From assembly GCA_965222975.1 (NCBI GenBank), contig CBDCVJ010000044.1, positions 62,001 to 126,000 of the forward strand: DNA of 64,000 nucleotides, in the 5' to 3' direction. The notes under the pieces are model-generated. The model worked only from the letters and a program-made list of their open reading frames with translations. It was not told the origin of the DNA and made no database searches. The translations under genes were made by a program, and so were the position numbers. The stretch comes from UBA6168 sp965222975 (GTDB lineage Bacteria; Bacteroidota; Bacteroidia; Chitinophagales; Saprospiraceae). Positions within the stretch are counted from its first letter, which is position 1, and every line of letters begins with the position of its first letter. Positions 51,159-59,367 of this stretch are shown here, in pieces.

Positions 51159-51929
51159 ATGTTTTTCATTCTTTCAAAAGTACTATATTTCCTGATCCAA
51201 CCATTCAATTGGGTATTGGGCTTGATGCTGTATTCTTTATTTTCCAAAAAAAGAGAACGGAAAAGAAAAGCTTTGGTAATAGCAGTAGTGTTGAGCTTAT
51301 TTTTTACCAATCATTTTATTTATAATCAAGCTGTAAAATTATGGGAGGTGGAAACAATTACAGCCGACGAAATAGTACAGCCTTATAAATTGGGTATTTT
51401 ATTGGGCGGTTATTCCAATGGTCATATCTTACCTAACCATGACCGCTTTAATTTCAATCACAATGGCAACCGTTTTTTTAATACTTATGAATTGTACCGT
51501 ACTGGTAAGATTGAAAAAATATTATTGACAGGGGGTACTGGCGATATTTTAAAAGATCAGAAAAGTGAAGCGCCTGAAGTACACAAATTATTAATCAGAT
51601 TGGGCGTACCTGATGATGACATAATTGTAGAAGATCAAGCAAGGAATACTTATGAAAATGCCATCTTCACCAAAAAAATTTTAGATCAAAATAATATTCG
51701 TGGGAATTTCCTGCTCATTACTTCTGCCTTTCATATGCGCCGCTCCAAAGCTTGTTTTGATAAAGCGGGAATATCCTATACTCCATACAGCGTTGATTTT
51801 ATTGGCGAAAAAGATCGTTGGCATCCTGAGAATACGATCCTGCCGGATAGGGGTGGCTTTTATTATTGGGAAAAACTGTTTAAGGAATGGGTGGGGTATG
51901 TGGCGTATTGGGTGGTTGGATATATTTGA
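51159..51929 (+). CDS. YdcF/SanA family (DUF218) membrane protein
   Basis: A 256-residue protein with two N-terminal membrane segments (about 3-27 and 37-55) and a DUF218 Rossmann-like domain facing the periplasm. Family motifs: LGILLGGYSNG (about 78-88), KILLTGGTGD (about 118-127), VEDQARNTYENA (about 153-164, conserved Asn/Thr/Glu), and LLITSAFHMRRSKACFDKAG (about 180-199). Members such as ElyC and SanA affect envelope integrity and vancomycin tolerance; a role in envelope polymer metabolism is inferred. It is the last of three plus-strand genes before the convergent leuS. A run of four GAAAAAT units follows the stop codon. Confidence 0.88.
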   Translation: MFFILSKVLYFLIQPFNWVLGLMLYSLFSKKRERKRKALVIAVVLSLFFTNHFIYNQAVKLWEVETITADEIVQPYKLGILLGGYSNGHILPNHDRFNFNHNGNRFFNTYELYRTGKIEKILLTGGTGDILKDQKSEAPEVHKLLIRLGVPDDDIIVEDQARNTYENAIFTKKILDQNNIRGNFLLITSAFHMRRSKACFDKAGISYTPYSVDFIGEKDRWHPENTILPDRGGFYYWEKLFKEWVGYVAYWVVGYI

Positions 51930-51983
51930 AAAATGAAAAATGAAAAATGAAAAATATAGGATGACTATCATTAATCATTCTGC

Positions 51984-52019
51984 CTTGACAATCCCGATGT
52001 AAAATACGGGATTGTCAAG
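51984..52019. terminator. Stem-loop between convergent ydcF-like gene and leuS
   Basis: A perfect 13-bp stem cttgacaatcccg / cgggattgtcaag (51984-51996 with 52007-52019) with a 10-nt loop. It lies between two convergent stop codons and could serve both strands; there is no strong T run. Confidence 0.55.
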
Positions 52020-52039
52020 CTAATTCTACATTGCTTAAA

Positions 52040-54904
52040 TTACCCAATGACAATATTGATCATCCGACCGGGTACGACAATTACTTTACGCACTGTTTTT
52101 CCATTTATCCATTTTTGTATGGATTCCAATTCCAGCGCCATTTTTTCCAAATCGTCTTTGGAGGCATTGGCTGGAAATGCGATCAAGTCCCTTTTTTTAC
52201 CGTTAATACTGATTGGGTACTGTATTGAATCTTCCACCAAATAAGATTCGTCCAAAACAGGTGCAGGGGCTTGGCACAAAGGCGTTTCATAACCCAACAA
52301 ATGCCACAATTCCTCTCCGGTGAATGGTGCAAACGGGGCGACCAATTTCACCAAATCTTCCAAGATCGCCCGCTTGTTGCAGTTCAGGCTCCGCAACTCA
52401 TTGACACAGATCATAAAACCACTGACACATGTGTTGAACGAAAACCGTTCTATGTCCTCCTGAATTTTTTTGATGCAAGTGTGCAGCGATTTTAATTCCT
52501 CTTTGGTAGGCGCTTCGTCGCTGACGTTGAAGTTCCCTTTGCCATCGAAAAACATTCCCCACATTTTCCGCAAAAATCCTGCGACGCCATTGATGCCTTT
52601 CGTATCCCATGGTTTTGCCTGTTCGATCGGGCCGAGGAACATCTCGTACATGCGGAAGGTGTCGGCACCATATTTTTCTACCACATCATCGGGGTTGATG
52701 ACGTTGTATTTGCTTTTGGACATTTTACCCACCTCTGAGTAAGTGAATAAATGGCTGTCCTTTTGGCCACCTTTAGGTGTGAATACCCCTTTGTGGAAAA
52801 CACCTTTTGAGCATTCAAAAATGGCATCTGCATATTCAGGACGCCATTCCCGGAATTTATTAATCGCATCCATGTTCAAATAAGATTCAGGCGAGCCATA
52901 TTCAACCACGTAGTCAACTAAAACGGGAATTTGCACATAATCGGTCAAACCCATTTGTTTGGCCAATCTGGCACAAATGAATTTGCTGAAACCATTTTCT
53001 TTTTCCTTCAACAAGTACATGCTTTCGATGATGCCTTGTATCATCCCCTGGTTCAGTAATTTCTTATAAGGCTCTTTGGTAGGTACTAACCCCTTGTCGA
53101 ACAAGAACTTATGCCAAAAACGACTGTACATCAAATGGCCGACCGCATGTTCTGTACCTCCTACGTACAAATCCACGTCTTGCCAATAGTTCAATGCTTC
53201 TTGACTGGCAAATGCTTGGTCGTTATCGGCATCCATATAACGCAGGAAATACCATGAAGAGCCAGCGAAACCAGGCATCGTATCTGTTTCCCGTTTCCAG
53301 CCATTGGGTAAATTCACCCAATCCTCGATGCGGGCCAGCGGTGATTTATTGCCCGAGGCAGGTTTGAAATCATCGGAAGGCGGCAACTCCAAAGGCAATT
53401 CTGCATCAGGCAAGGTATGGGCTACTCCCTTTTCATCATATATGATCGGGAAAGGTTCACCCCAGTATCGTTGCCGACTGTAGATGGCGTCCCGCAATTT
53501 GAAATTGACCTGCCGTTTGCCAATGCCCATTTCTTCTATTTTTTGCATAATGGCCTCAATGGCGTCCAGCACTTCCATTCCGTTCAGAAAATCCGAGTTG
53601 ACCATTTTCCCCTTTTTGTCCTCGATGGTTGCGCCGGGGTGCATACTCTTATCGATGATCTCAATGATTTCCAACCCAAATTTTTCAGCAAAACGCTTGT
53701 CTCTTTCATCATCGGCTGGTACGGCCATGATAGCGCCAGTACCATAATCCTTCAATACGTATTCAGCAATCCAAATGGGGATTTTAGCTCCATTGAACGG
53801 GTTCAATGCATAAGCGCCCGTAAATGCGCCCGAGACCTCTTTCGTTTCCGACATGCGGTCTCGCTCTGACCTGGTGTTGACATAAGCCAAATAATCATTG
53901 ATTTCTTTTTGCTGTGCTGGCGTCGTGATTTTTTTCACTAAATCATGTTCAGGAGCCAGTACCATGAAGGTCGCCCCGAAAATGGTGTCGGCACGGGTGG
54001 TGAATATTTCGATTTGGCCTTCTTTATCTTCCAGATCAAAGAACAACTGCGCCCCTTCCGAGCGGCCAATCCAATTGCTTTGCATTTTTTTCATGGCCTC
54101 CGAAAAATCCACGCCTTGCAGGTCATCCAACAGGCGTTGGGCGTAGGCAGTTATCCGCAACGACCATTGCAGCATAGGTTTGCGCTCGACCGGGTGACCG
54201 CCTCGTTCGCTTAAGCCATCTTTCACCTCATCATTTGCCAAGACAGTCCCCAATGCTTCGCACCACCAGACATAAGTTGTTTTGCGGTAGGCTAAACGGT
54301 AGTTCATCAAGACATCGTCTTTGGCCTTGGCGTCCATGTTGTTCCACTCATCAGCGGAGAAAAATTCTTCTTGTGAATTGGCTGCCTGAACCTGGCTATT
54401 TCCTTCTTTTTCGAAAACTGCAATGAGTTCTTCAATCGGCCTCGCTTTTTGTATTGCTTGGTCGTACCAATGATTGAACAATTGCAGGAAAATCCACTGC
54501 GTCCATCTGTAATATTTTGGATCGCTGGTTTGCACCTCCCGGCTCCAGTCAAAGCTGAAACCGATCTTGTCCAATTGTTCCCGATAGCGGGCAATGTTAT
54601 CGGCGGTTGACTTGGCAGGATGGACACCCGTTTGGATGGCGTATTGTTCAGCTGGCAAGCCAAAGGCGTCATAGCCCATTGGGTGCAGTACATTATATCC
54701 TTGCATTCTTTTGTAACGGGCATAAATATCGGAAGCTATGTAGCCCAGCGGGTGCCCAACATGCAAGCCCGATCCAGAAGGGTAGGGGAACATGTCCAAC
54801 ACATAATACTTAGGTTTTTCGCTGGCATTGGAAACCTTGTAAACTTCCTGCTCTTCCCACCACTTTTTCCATTTTTTCTCTATATCACGGGGTGAATAAT
54901 CCAT
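52040..54904 (-). CDS. leuS: Leucyl-tRNA synthetase
   Basis: LeuRS charges tRNA-Leu, a class I synthetase with an editing domain. The 954-residue protein has the HIGH-type motif SGSGLHVGHPLGY (about 43-55), the typical ARYKRMQGYNVLHPMGYDAFGLPAEQYAI (about 61-89), the editing CP1 domain with TTRADTIFG-like FTTRADTIFGATFMVL (about 305-320), and the KMSKS loop KMSKSKYNVINP near 726-737. At 954 residues it is longer than the E. coli enzyme (860); the extra length appears to be in insertions around 160-215 and around 635-720, as in other Bacteroidota. The start codon is preceded by CACCATT words. Confidence 0.96.
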   Translation of the reverse strand: MDYSPRDIEKKWKKWWEEQEVYKVSNASEKPKYYVLDMFPYPSGSGLHVGHPLGYIASDIYARYKRMQGYNVLHPMGYDAFGLPAEQYAIQTGVHPAKSTADNIARYREQLDKIGFSFDWSREVQTSDPKYYRWTQWIFLQLFNHWYDQAIQKARPIEELIAVFEKEGNSQVQAANSQEEFFSADEWNNMDAKAKDDVLMNYRLAYRKTTYVWWCEALGTVLANDEVKDGLSERGGHPVERKPMLQWSLRITAYAQRLLDDLQGVDFSEAMKKMQSNWIGRSEGAQLFFDLEDKEGQIEIFTTRADTIFGATFMVLAPEHDLVKKITTPAQQKEINDYLAYVNTRSERDRMSETKEVSGAFTGAYALNPFNGAKIPIWIAEYVLKDYGTGAIMAVPADDERDKRFAEKFGLEIIEIIDKSMHPGATIEDKKGKMVNSDFLNGMEVLDAIEAIMQKIEEMGIGKRQVNFKLRDAIYSRQRYWGEPFPIIYDEKGVAHTLPDAELPLELPPSDDFKPASGNKSPLARIEDWVNLPNGWKRETDTMPGFAGSSWYFLRYMDADNDQAFASQEALNYWQDVDLYVGGTEHAVGHLMYSRFWHKFLFDKGLVPTKEPYKKLLNQGMIQGIIESMYLLKEKENGFSKFICARLAKQMGLTDYVQIPVLVDYVVEYGSPESYLNMDAINKFREWRPEYADAIFECSKGVFHKGVFTPKGGQKDSHLFTYSEVGKMSKSKYNVINPDDVVEKYGADTFRMYEMFLGPIEQAKPWDTKGINGVAGFLRKMWGMFFDGKGNFNVSDEAPTKEELKSLHTCIKKIQEDIERFSFNTCVSGFMICVNELRSLNCNKRAILEDLVKLVAPFAPFTGEELWHLLGYETPLCQAPAPVLDESYLVEDSIQYPISINGKKRDLIAFPANASKDDLEKMALELESIQKWINGKTVRKVIVVPGRMINIVIG

Positions 54905-54980
54905 TTTTTAATGGTGAATTGAGAATGGTGAGTGGTGAATGCGGTGCTAAAATTCACCATTCACCATTTACCATTATACA
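54905..54980. repeat. Paired CACCATT word tracts upstream of leuS
   Basis: The plus strand reads GAATGGT/GGTGAAT words at 54910-54940 and TTCACCATT words at 54952-54975, which pair imperfectly. On the leuS strand the ATG is directly preceded by the CACCATT version. Confidence 0.6.
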
Positions 54981-55211
54981 TTATTAAATTTTAGTTTGCG
55001 AAGAAAGGGCATTTTACGGAAATGTGGAAACACCGTTGCAGATGATCTGCATTAAGAAAGGAGAAAATCAAGATAGGAGAATGGAGCGGTGGGAATGGAA
55101 TGCCCCACTGCCGCAAATTTTATGTAAAGGTTTGATTTGAAAGTACATGTTGAAATTAAATTGAGTGTTTATGATCCTTGTTAGGAAAATAGTTTGGATG
55201 TAAATAGTTCC

Positions 55212-55331
55212 CCAAAACATCGGATGCAGGACAGGTTTGCTAAATTTCCAAAATTTAGTAAATCTTATGTCTTGGAGAATAGATTTACTAAATTTTGGAA
55301 ATTTAGCAAATCTGTCCTGCACCAAAACATC
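55212..55331. repeat. MITE-like element R9 with flanking direct repeat
   Basis: Inverted arms GCAGGACAGGTTTGCTAAAT (from 55225) and its partner (to 55320) share the R7/R8 inner stem. Compared with R7, the centre CTCAAAG/CTTTGAG has become TTCCAAA/TTTGGAA in both arms. The outer ends differ from R7 and R8. CCAAAACATC occurs as a direct repeat on both sides (55212-55221 and 55322-55331), perhaps a target duplication. The surrounding stretch from 54981 to 55559 holds no credible gene. Confidence 0.7.
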
Positions 55332-55559
55332 CATTACTTGTTTATTCCGATAAATTTTCTGTAATTTGCTGTCAATTACAAGCAATCTCACCAAAAAGAG
55401 TTATTTGGCGAAATTTGATTATGCCAAATTTGTTAAGGGACATCAGAAAGTAAAATTTTTCACGACCGATTTATCTTTTCCGAAATCCATTAAACGGAAA
55501 CTACGACAACTCCACCTCCCAAACTGGAAAATTTTTTTCATTCTTAAAATGTCCATCCC

Positions 55560-58500
55560 ATGAACGCGGATACATACTATCATACCTGTTTTTTTAGAGC
55601 ATTGGTTTTTTCTCTGCCCTTGCTTATTTCATTCAACTCATTGTTTTCCAATAATTTAGATTGGCAATTGACCTGCCCGGATGACATCCACGTTCAGCTC
55701 GAACCAGGTGAATGCAATATGGCAGTAGTTTTTGATACAGCAACGTGGAGCAGTACAGAACAATTAATTGATACCGTATTTTTCCCGCCTTCGGGTACTT
55801 TTTTTGGCGTTGGCACTGCCCAGATAACTTTAGCTGTAACCACAGTAGATGGGGATCTCGAAGTATGCATGTTTAATATTATTGTAAACGATTTTCAACC
55901 CAATTCGCTGGATTGCCAGCAGGATTTGAATCTTTCATTGAACGGGCAATGCGAACGGGAATTTACTCCTGGAGAGTTGTTGGTTCTTGATTCGGCAGGT
56001 TGTATTAACAACTACCAAACCATCCGTTTGAATGCAAATGGAGATGTAGAACCACCAATGATCACTGCCGATGATTACGAGCAACCCTTTTTGGCAGTGG
56101 TACAGCACCTGACCAATAATATGCAATGCCTGACTCAAGTGACCGTATCAGGTGGATTGCCACCCTCTATTACTTGCCCACCAGATGTTAGCCTTGAATG
56201 CAATACCATTTTATTACCCTCGATAATAGGGTTTCCCGACACTTCGGGTTGTTTTGAAAATATTACTCTTAATTATTTAGATGAAACCGCTGTCACTTTG
56301 TGTACAGACAGCATTGGTTTTCAAACGACCCGGACATGGGAGGCTATTGATCCTTTTGGAAATGTGGATGTTTGCCAACAAATCATTACCGGGCGACGGG
56401 CAGATGTTAACATGGTTGAGTTTCCATTAAATTATGATGGTACTGATAGAATGCCTTTGGCATGCAATGCTGATTTGTCACTGCAAGCAACGACTGACCC
56501 TGTTCTTACTGGTGAACCGACACTGAATGGGTTTACTGCCGATAATAACCCTGAATGTGATATTTCTTCCAATTTTGAAGACCTGGTAACCAATATCTGT
56601 GGAGCTACTTATGATATCCAACGAATATGGACAGTGGTTAATCTGTGCAATACCGATGAATTCGTTCGTGATACACAATATATTAAGGTCTTTGATAACG
56701 CACCGCCGGTTTTTGAGGTGCCGGATACTTTGTTTGCCAGTATATCAATGAGCTGTTTTGACTCTCTATTTCTACCTGAGATCAAAGAGGTGGTGGAATG
56801 TTCTTCTTTTGATGTCGAAATAAAAACGCCTTGGGACACTTTATATACGAATGGAGGCTGGACCCCCATAGAAAAGACCATTGGCTCCTATTCAATTATT
56901 TATACTGTAACTGATGATTGCGGGAATGCCTTTACTAAAATTACAATCCTTTCTATCGAAAACGATATGATGGTAGCTTGCCCTCCCAGGGATACGATTG
57001 ATTGTGATTACTACTTTGGAACTATTGCCCCTGCCATAGGTTTGCAAGATACATCAGTATTGAATGTGTTGGGTGTTCCCGAGTATCATGGAAATTGTGA
57101 AATTACTTTTTCCGAATCCGATTCTATTTCTATTGATGGTTGTGGAGCAGGGAAAATATTCAGGATGCTGGTTTCTGATACCATTGGTGCAGGGAGTTGT
57201 GTGCAGGAAATTATCGTTGAACATATTTCAAATTTCAAAGCCTTATTTCCTCCTGATACAAGTATTTGTACCGACCCAGATATGGTTGATCTTGGGGCTC
57301 CAATTTTGTCAGGTATTAGTTGCGAAAACGTGGTGTCGAATTCATCTGATGAAATCATTTCCAATGGACCAGTTGGATGTTATATTTTGGAACGTACTTG
57401 GACGGTGACCAATGCTTGCAGTTATGAAAATGTCAATTTGGATGATGATGAGGAATTGGACAGCCTGCGATTTATGGATGGTGGCGATGGCATAATAGTT
57501 CACAAACAAGTCATTGAGATAAACGACACGGACGGGCCTGTTTTTACTGACAGTTGCGGTATTCCTGACCTATACCTTTTCCCGAACAGTTGTGAAATTG
57601 TCATCACTGTTCCTACACCTGAGGTGGAAGGCTGCGGTGATGTTGACCTTCTTTTTTCTGGCGATGTCGGCGGCGATATGGGGGACAATGTTATGTTGAT
57701 ACCGGGCAATTATGAAATGACTTATACCGCAGTTGATGACTGTGGAAAGGTGGGGGTTTGTCATGGTGATTTTGAAGTAATTGATTCCATTGCACCACTG
57801 GCAGTTTGCAAACAGGGGCTTGCGGTTGAGCTAATGGTCGTTGACCCACCTGTAATTGAAGTTTGGGCATTTGACCTGAATGATAGCAGTACTGACAACT
57901 GTGATATGCAGTTGCAGTATTATTTCCTTAGTGATTCCCTAGTTAACAGTTTAACATTTGGCTGCTGTGATGTAGGTGGGCATCAGGTGACCCTTGCGGT
58001 TGCTGATCAAAGTGGTAATATTGGTTTTTGTAATTCATTAGTTGTCGTTCAAGCTAATATGGTTGGATGTGACGATTGTAACCCACCTGTAGGTGGCGTT
58101 ATTGAAACAGAGTTGGGGTTTGGAATTAATAACGTAGAAGTTTCATTTGATTCTCCCAGTGGTTTTTCTATGGGCGTATTATCGGATACCAGTGGGGTTT
58201 ATGCAAAAAAATTAGAATTAGGGGAAGACTATTCAATTTTACCTGAAAAAAACAATAACCACATAAATGGCGTCACCACTTTCGATGCCGTCATTTTAAC
58301 CCGCCATATATTAAATGTGGAATTATTAAACAGTCCCTATAAAATAATAGCTGCTGATATAAATAGGTCGAAAACTGTAACGACATTTGATATCGTTGAA
58401 ATGCGGAAATTGATTTTAAATATCTACAGCAATTTCCCGAACAATTCTGCTTGGCGTTTTGTGTCTGCGGATTATGTTTTTCCAGACCCATTAAATCCAT

Positions 58501-58619
58501 TTTCAGAAGATTTTCCCGAATTAATAAATATCAATAATTTATCGGAAAGTATTCTTGACCTTGATTTTATTGGAATAAAAATCGGTGACTTGAATAACAG
58601 TGCAGACCCGAGGAATTAG
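55560..58619 (+). CDS. Secreted HYR-type repeat protein ending in a dockerin-like domain
   Basis: A 1,019-residue protein with a signal peptide (about 1-32) and a series of Cys-containing HYR/immunoglobulin-like domains in the same style as the broken gene at 16.4-20.6 kb (CPPDVSLECNT, TVTDDCGNAFTK, AVDDCGKVGVCHGDFEV). The last 135 residues are a CnaB-like turn and a dockerin-type calcium module, NGVTTFDAVILTRHILN and DINRSKTVTTFDIVEMRKLIL, closed by KIGDLNNSA. It stops five residues later. Unlike its relative it has no cohesin-like domain and no T9SS sorting domain. A strong terminator follows, so the end is probably natural. Role: surface or matrix assembly is likely; no enzyme motif is seen. 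Confidence 0.83.
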   Translation: MNADTYYHTCFFRALVFSLPLLISFNSLFSNNLDWQLTCPDDIHVQLEPGECNMAVVFDTATWSSTEQLIDTVFFPPSGTFFGVGTAQITLAVTTVDGDLEVCMFNIIVNDFQPNSLDCQQDLNLSLNGQCEREFTPGELLVLDSAGCINNYQTIRLNANGDVEPPMITADDYEQPFLAVVQHLTNNMQCLTQVTVSGGLPPSITCPPDVSLECNTILLPSIIGFPDTSGCFENITLNYLDETAVTLCTDSIGFQTTRTWEAIDPFGNVDVCQQIITGRRADVNMVEFPLNYDGTDRMPLACNADLSLQATTDPVLTGEPTLNGFTADNNPECDISSNFEDLVTNICGATYDIQRIWTVVNLCNTDEFVRDTQYIKVFDNAPPVFEVPDTLFASISMSCFDSLFLPEIKEVVECSSFDVEIKTPWDTLYTNGGWTPIEKTIGSYSIIYTVTDDCGNAFTKITILSIENDMMVACPPRDTIDCDYYFGTIAPAIGLQDTSVLNVLGVPEYHGNCEITFSESDSISIDGCGAGKIFRMLVSDTIGAGSCVQEIIVEHISNFKALFPPDTSICTDPDMVDLGAPILSGISCENVVSNSSDEIISNGPVGCYILERTWTVTNACSYENVNLDDDEELDSLRFMDGGDGIIVHKQVIEINDTDGPVFTDSCGIPDLYLFPNSCEIVITVPTPEVEGCGDVDLLFSGDVGGDMGDNVMLIPGNYEMTYTAVDDCGKVGVCHGDFEVIDSIAPLAVCKQGLAVELMVVDPPVIEVWAFDLNDSSTDNCDMQLQYYFLSDSLVNSLTFGCCDVGGHQVTLAVADQSGNIGFCNSLVVVQANMVGCDDCNPPVGGVIETELGFGINNVEVSFDSPSGFSMGVLSDTSGVYAKKLELGEDYSILPEKNNNHINGVTTFDAVILTRHILNVELLNSPYKIIAADINRSKTVTTFDIVEMRKLILNIYSNFPNNSAWRFVSADYVFPDPLNPFSEDFPELININNLSESILDLDFIGIKIGDLNNSADPRN

Positions 58620-58643
58620 GATTTTGTGAGAATGAATAAAAAA

Positions 58644-58673
58644 GCGGCAATTTTATTATTGCCGCTTTTTTTT
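58644..58673. terminator. Bidirectional intrinsic terminator
   Basis: A stem gcggcaat / attgccgc (58644-58651 with 58658-58665), a 6-nt loop, and T8 on the right with A6 on the left. It can end transcription from both the HYR/dockerin gene (plus) and the small secreted protein gene (minus). Confidence 0.85.
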
Positions 58674-58721
58674 CTTTAGATCATCATTGAAAGTTTTTAT
58701 CTTTTTTTATAAAAAATTATA

Positions 58722-59246
58722 TCACAATATTTTAAAGGAATTAAAAAAATAATCTGCCGAATCGTTAATATTATTTTTTTTAAAAGAAATAACCTGCACC
58801 GCATAATATCGGTTATCTACTAAATACGCCTTCGTTTTAATAGTGCCCATTCCTTCTGGATAATCTATGCGCCAAAATTTGCCGGGATAATTGTCGAGTT
58901 GAATATCTGTGGCATACAGCAATTTTCCATTTACACTTTCAACCGAAGCGTCAATAGTCGTTTGAAAAAAATCCTCGGTCAGACTAATAGAATCAATAAA
59001 TATGACTCCCTCTGGATAATCGCAATAACTGACCATAAATACTTCGTTTTCAGAACTTCCTTCATCAATATTTTGGTAAAAAAAAGTGTGATAGGTCAAC
59101 CCGCCAATAGCTGTTGATATAGAGTCTGTCTTTTCTTCAAAATTACCAGGGGTTGTAATTTTAAAGCGGCCCTCCATGCTTATATATTCTTTCCAATTGT
59201 TTTGGAAAAATAATATAGGAGTGAATAAAAGAATTAGAATTCGCAT
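58722..59246 (-). CDS. Small secreted protein, possible PsbP/DcrB-like fold
   Basis: A 174-residue protein with a short signal (about 1-14) and a mature alpha-beta domain. It begins WKEYISMEGRFKITTPGNFEE and ends with a strand (YAVQVISF) and a final helix (DSADYFFNSFKIL). The pattern of an N-terminal FKI-P segment, four or five strands and a last helix with FFxSFKL recalls the PsbP/DcrB-like group of small exported proteins. The function of these is unknown in Bacteroidota. It has no lipobox or T9SS domain, so it is probably periplasmic. The gene stands between the HYR/dockerin gene (convergent) and the SprB-repeat gene (same strand). Confidence 0.65.
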   Translation of the reverse strand: MRILILLFTPILFFQNNWKEYISMEGRFKITTPGNFEEKTDSISTAIGGLTYHTFFYQNIDEGSSENEVFMVSYCDYPEGVIFIDSISLTEDFFQTTIDASVESVNGKLLYATDIQLDNYPGKFWRIDYPEGMGTIKTKAYLVDNRYYAVQVISFKKNNINDSADYFFNSFKIL

Positions 59247-59367
59247 TTATTTCAATTATTAGTATTTGGTAGAGAGCAGTAGTTTTATTAAATGGTTGTT
59301 TTAATAGTCGGGAAATTGGAAATTAAACGAACAAGTATAATTTCCAATTTCCATCAATTTTCCATTT

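Noticed and set aside
55366..55563. 65-residue frame just before the HYR/dockerin gene
   Set aside because: Starts at a TTG, has no recognisable features and overlaps the next start; chance frame more likely.
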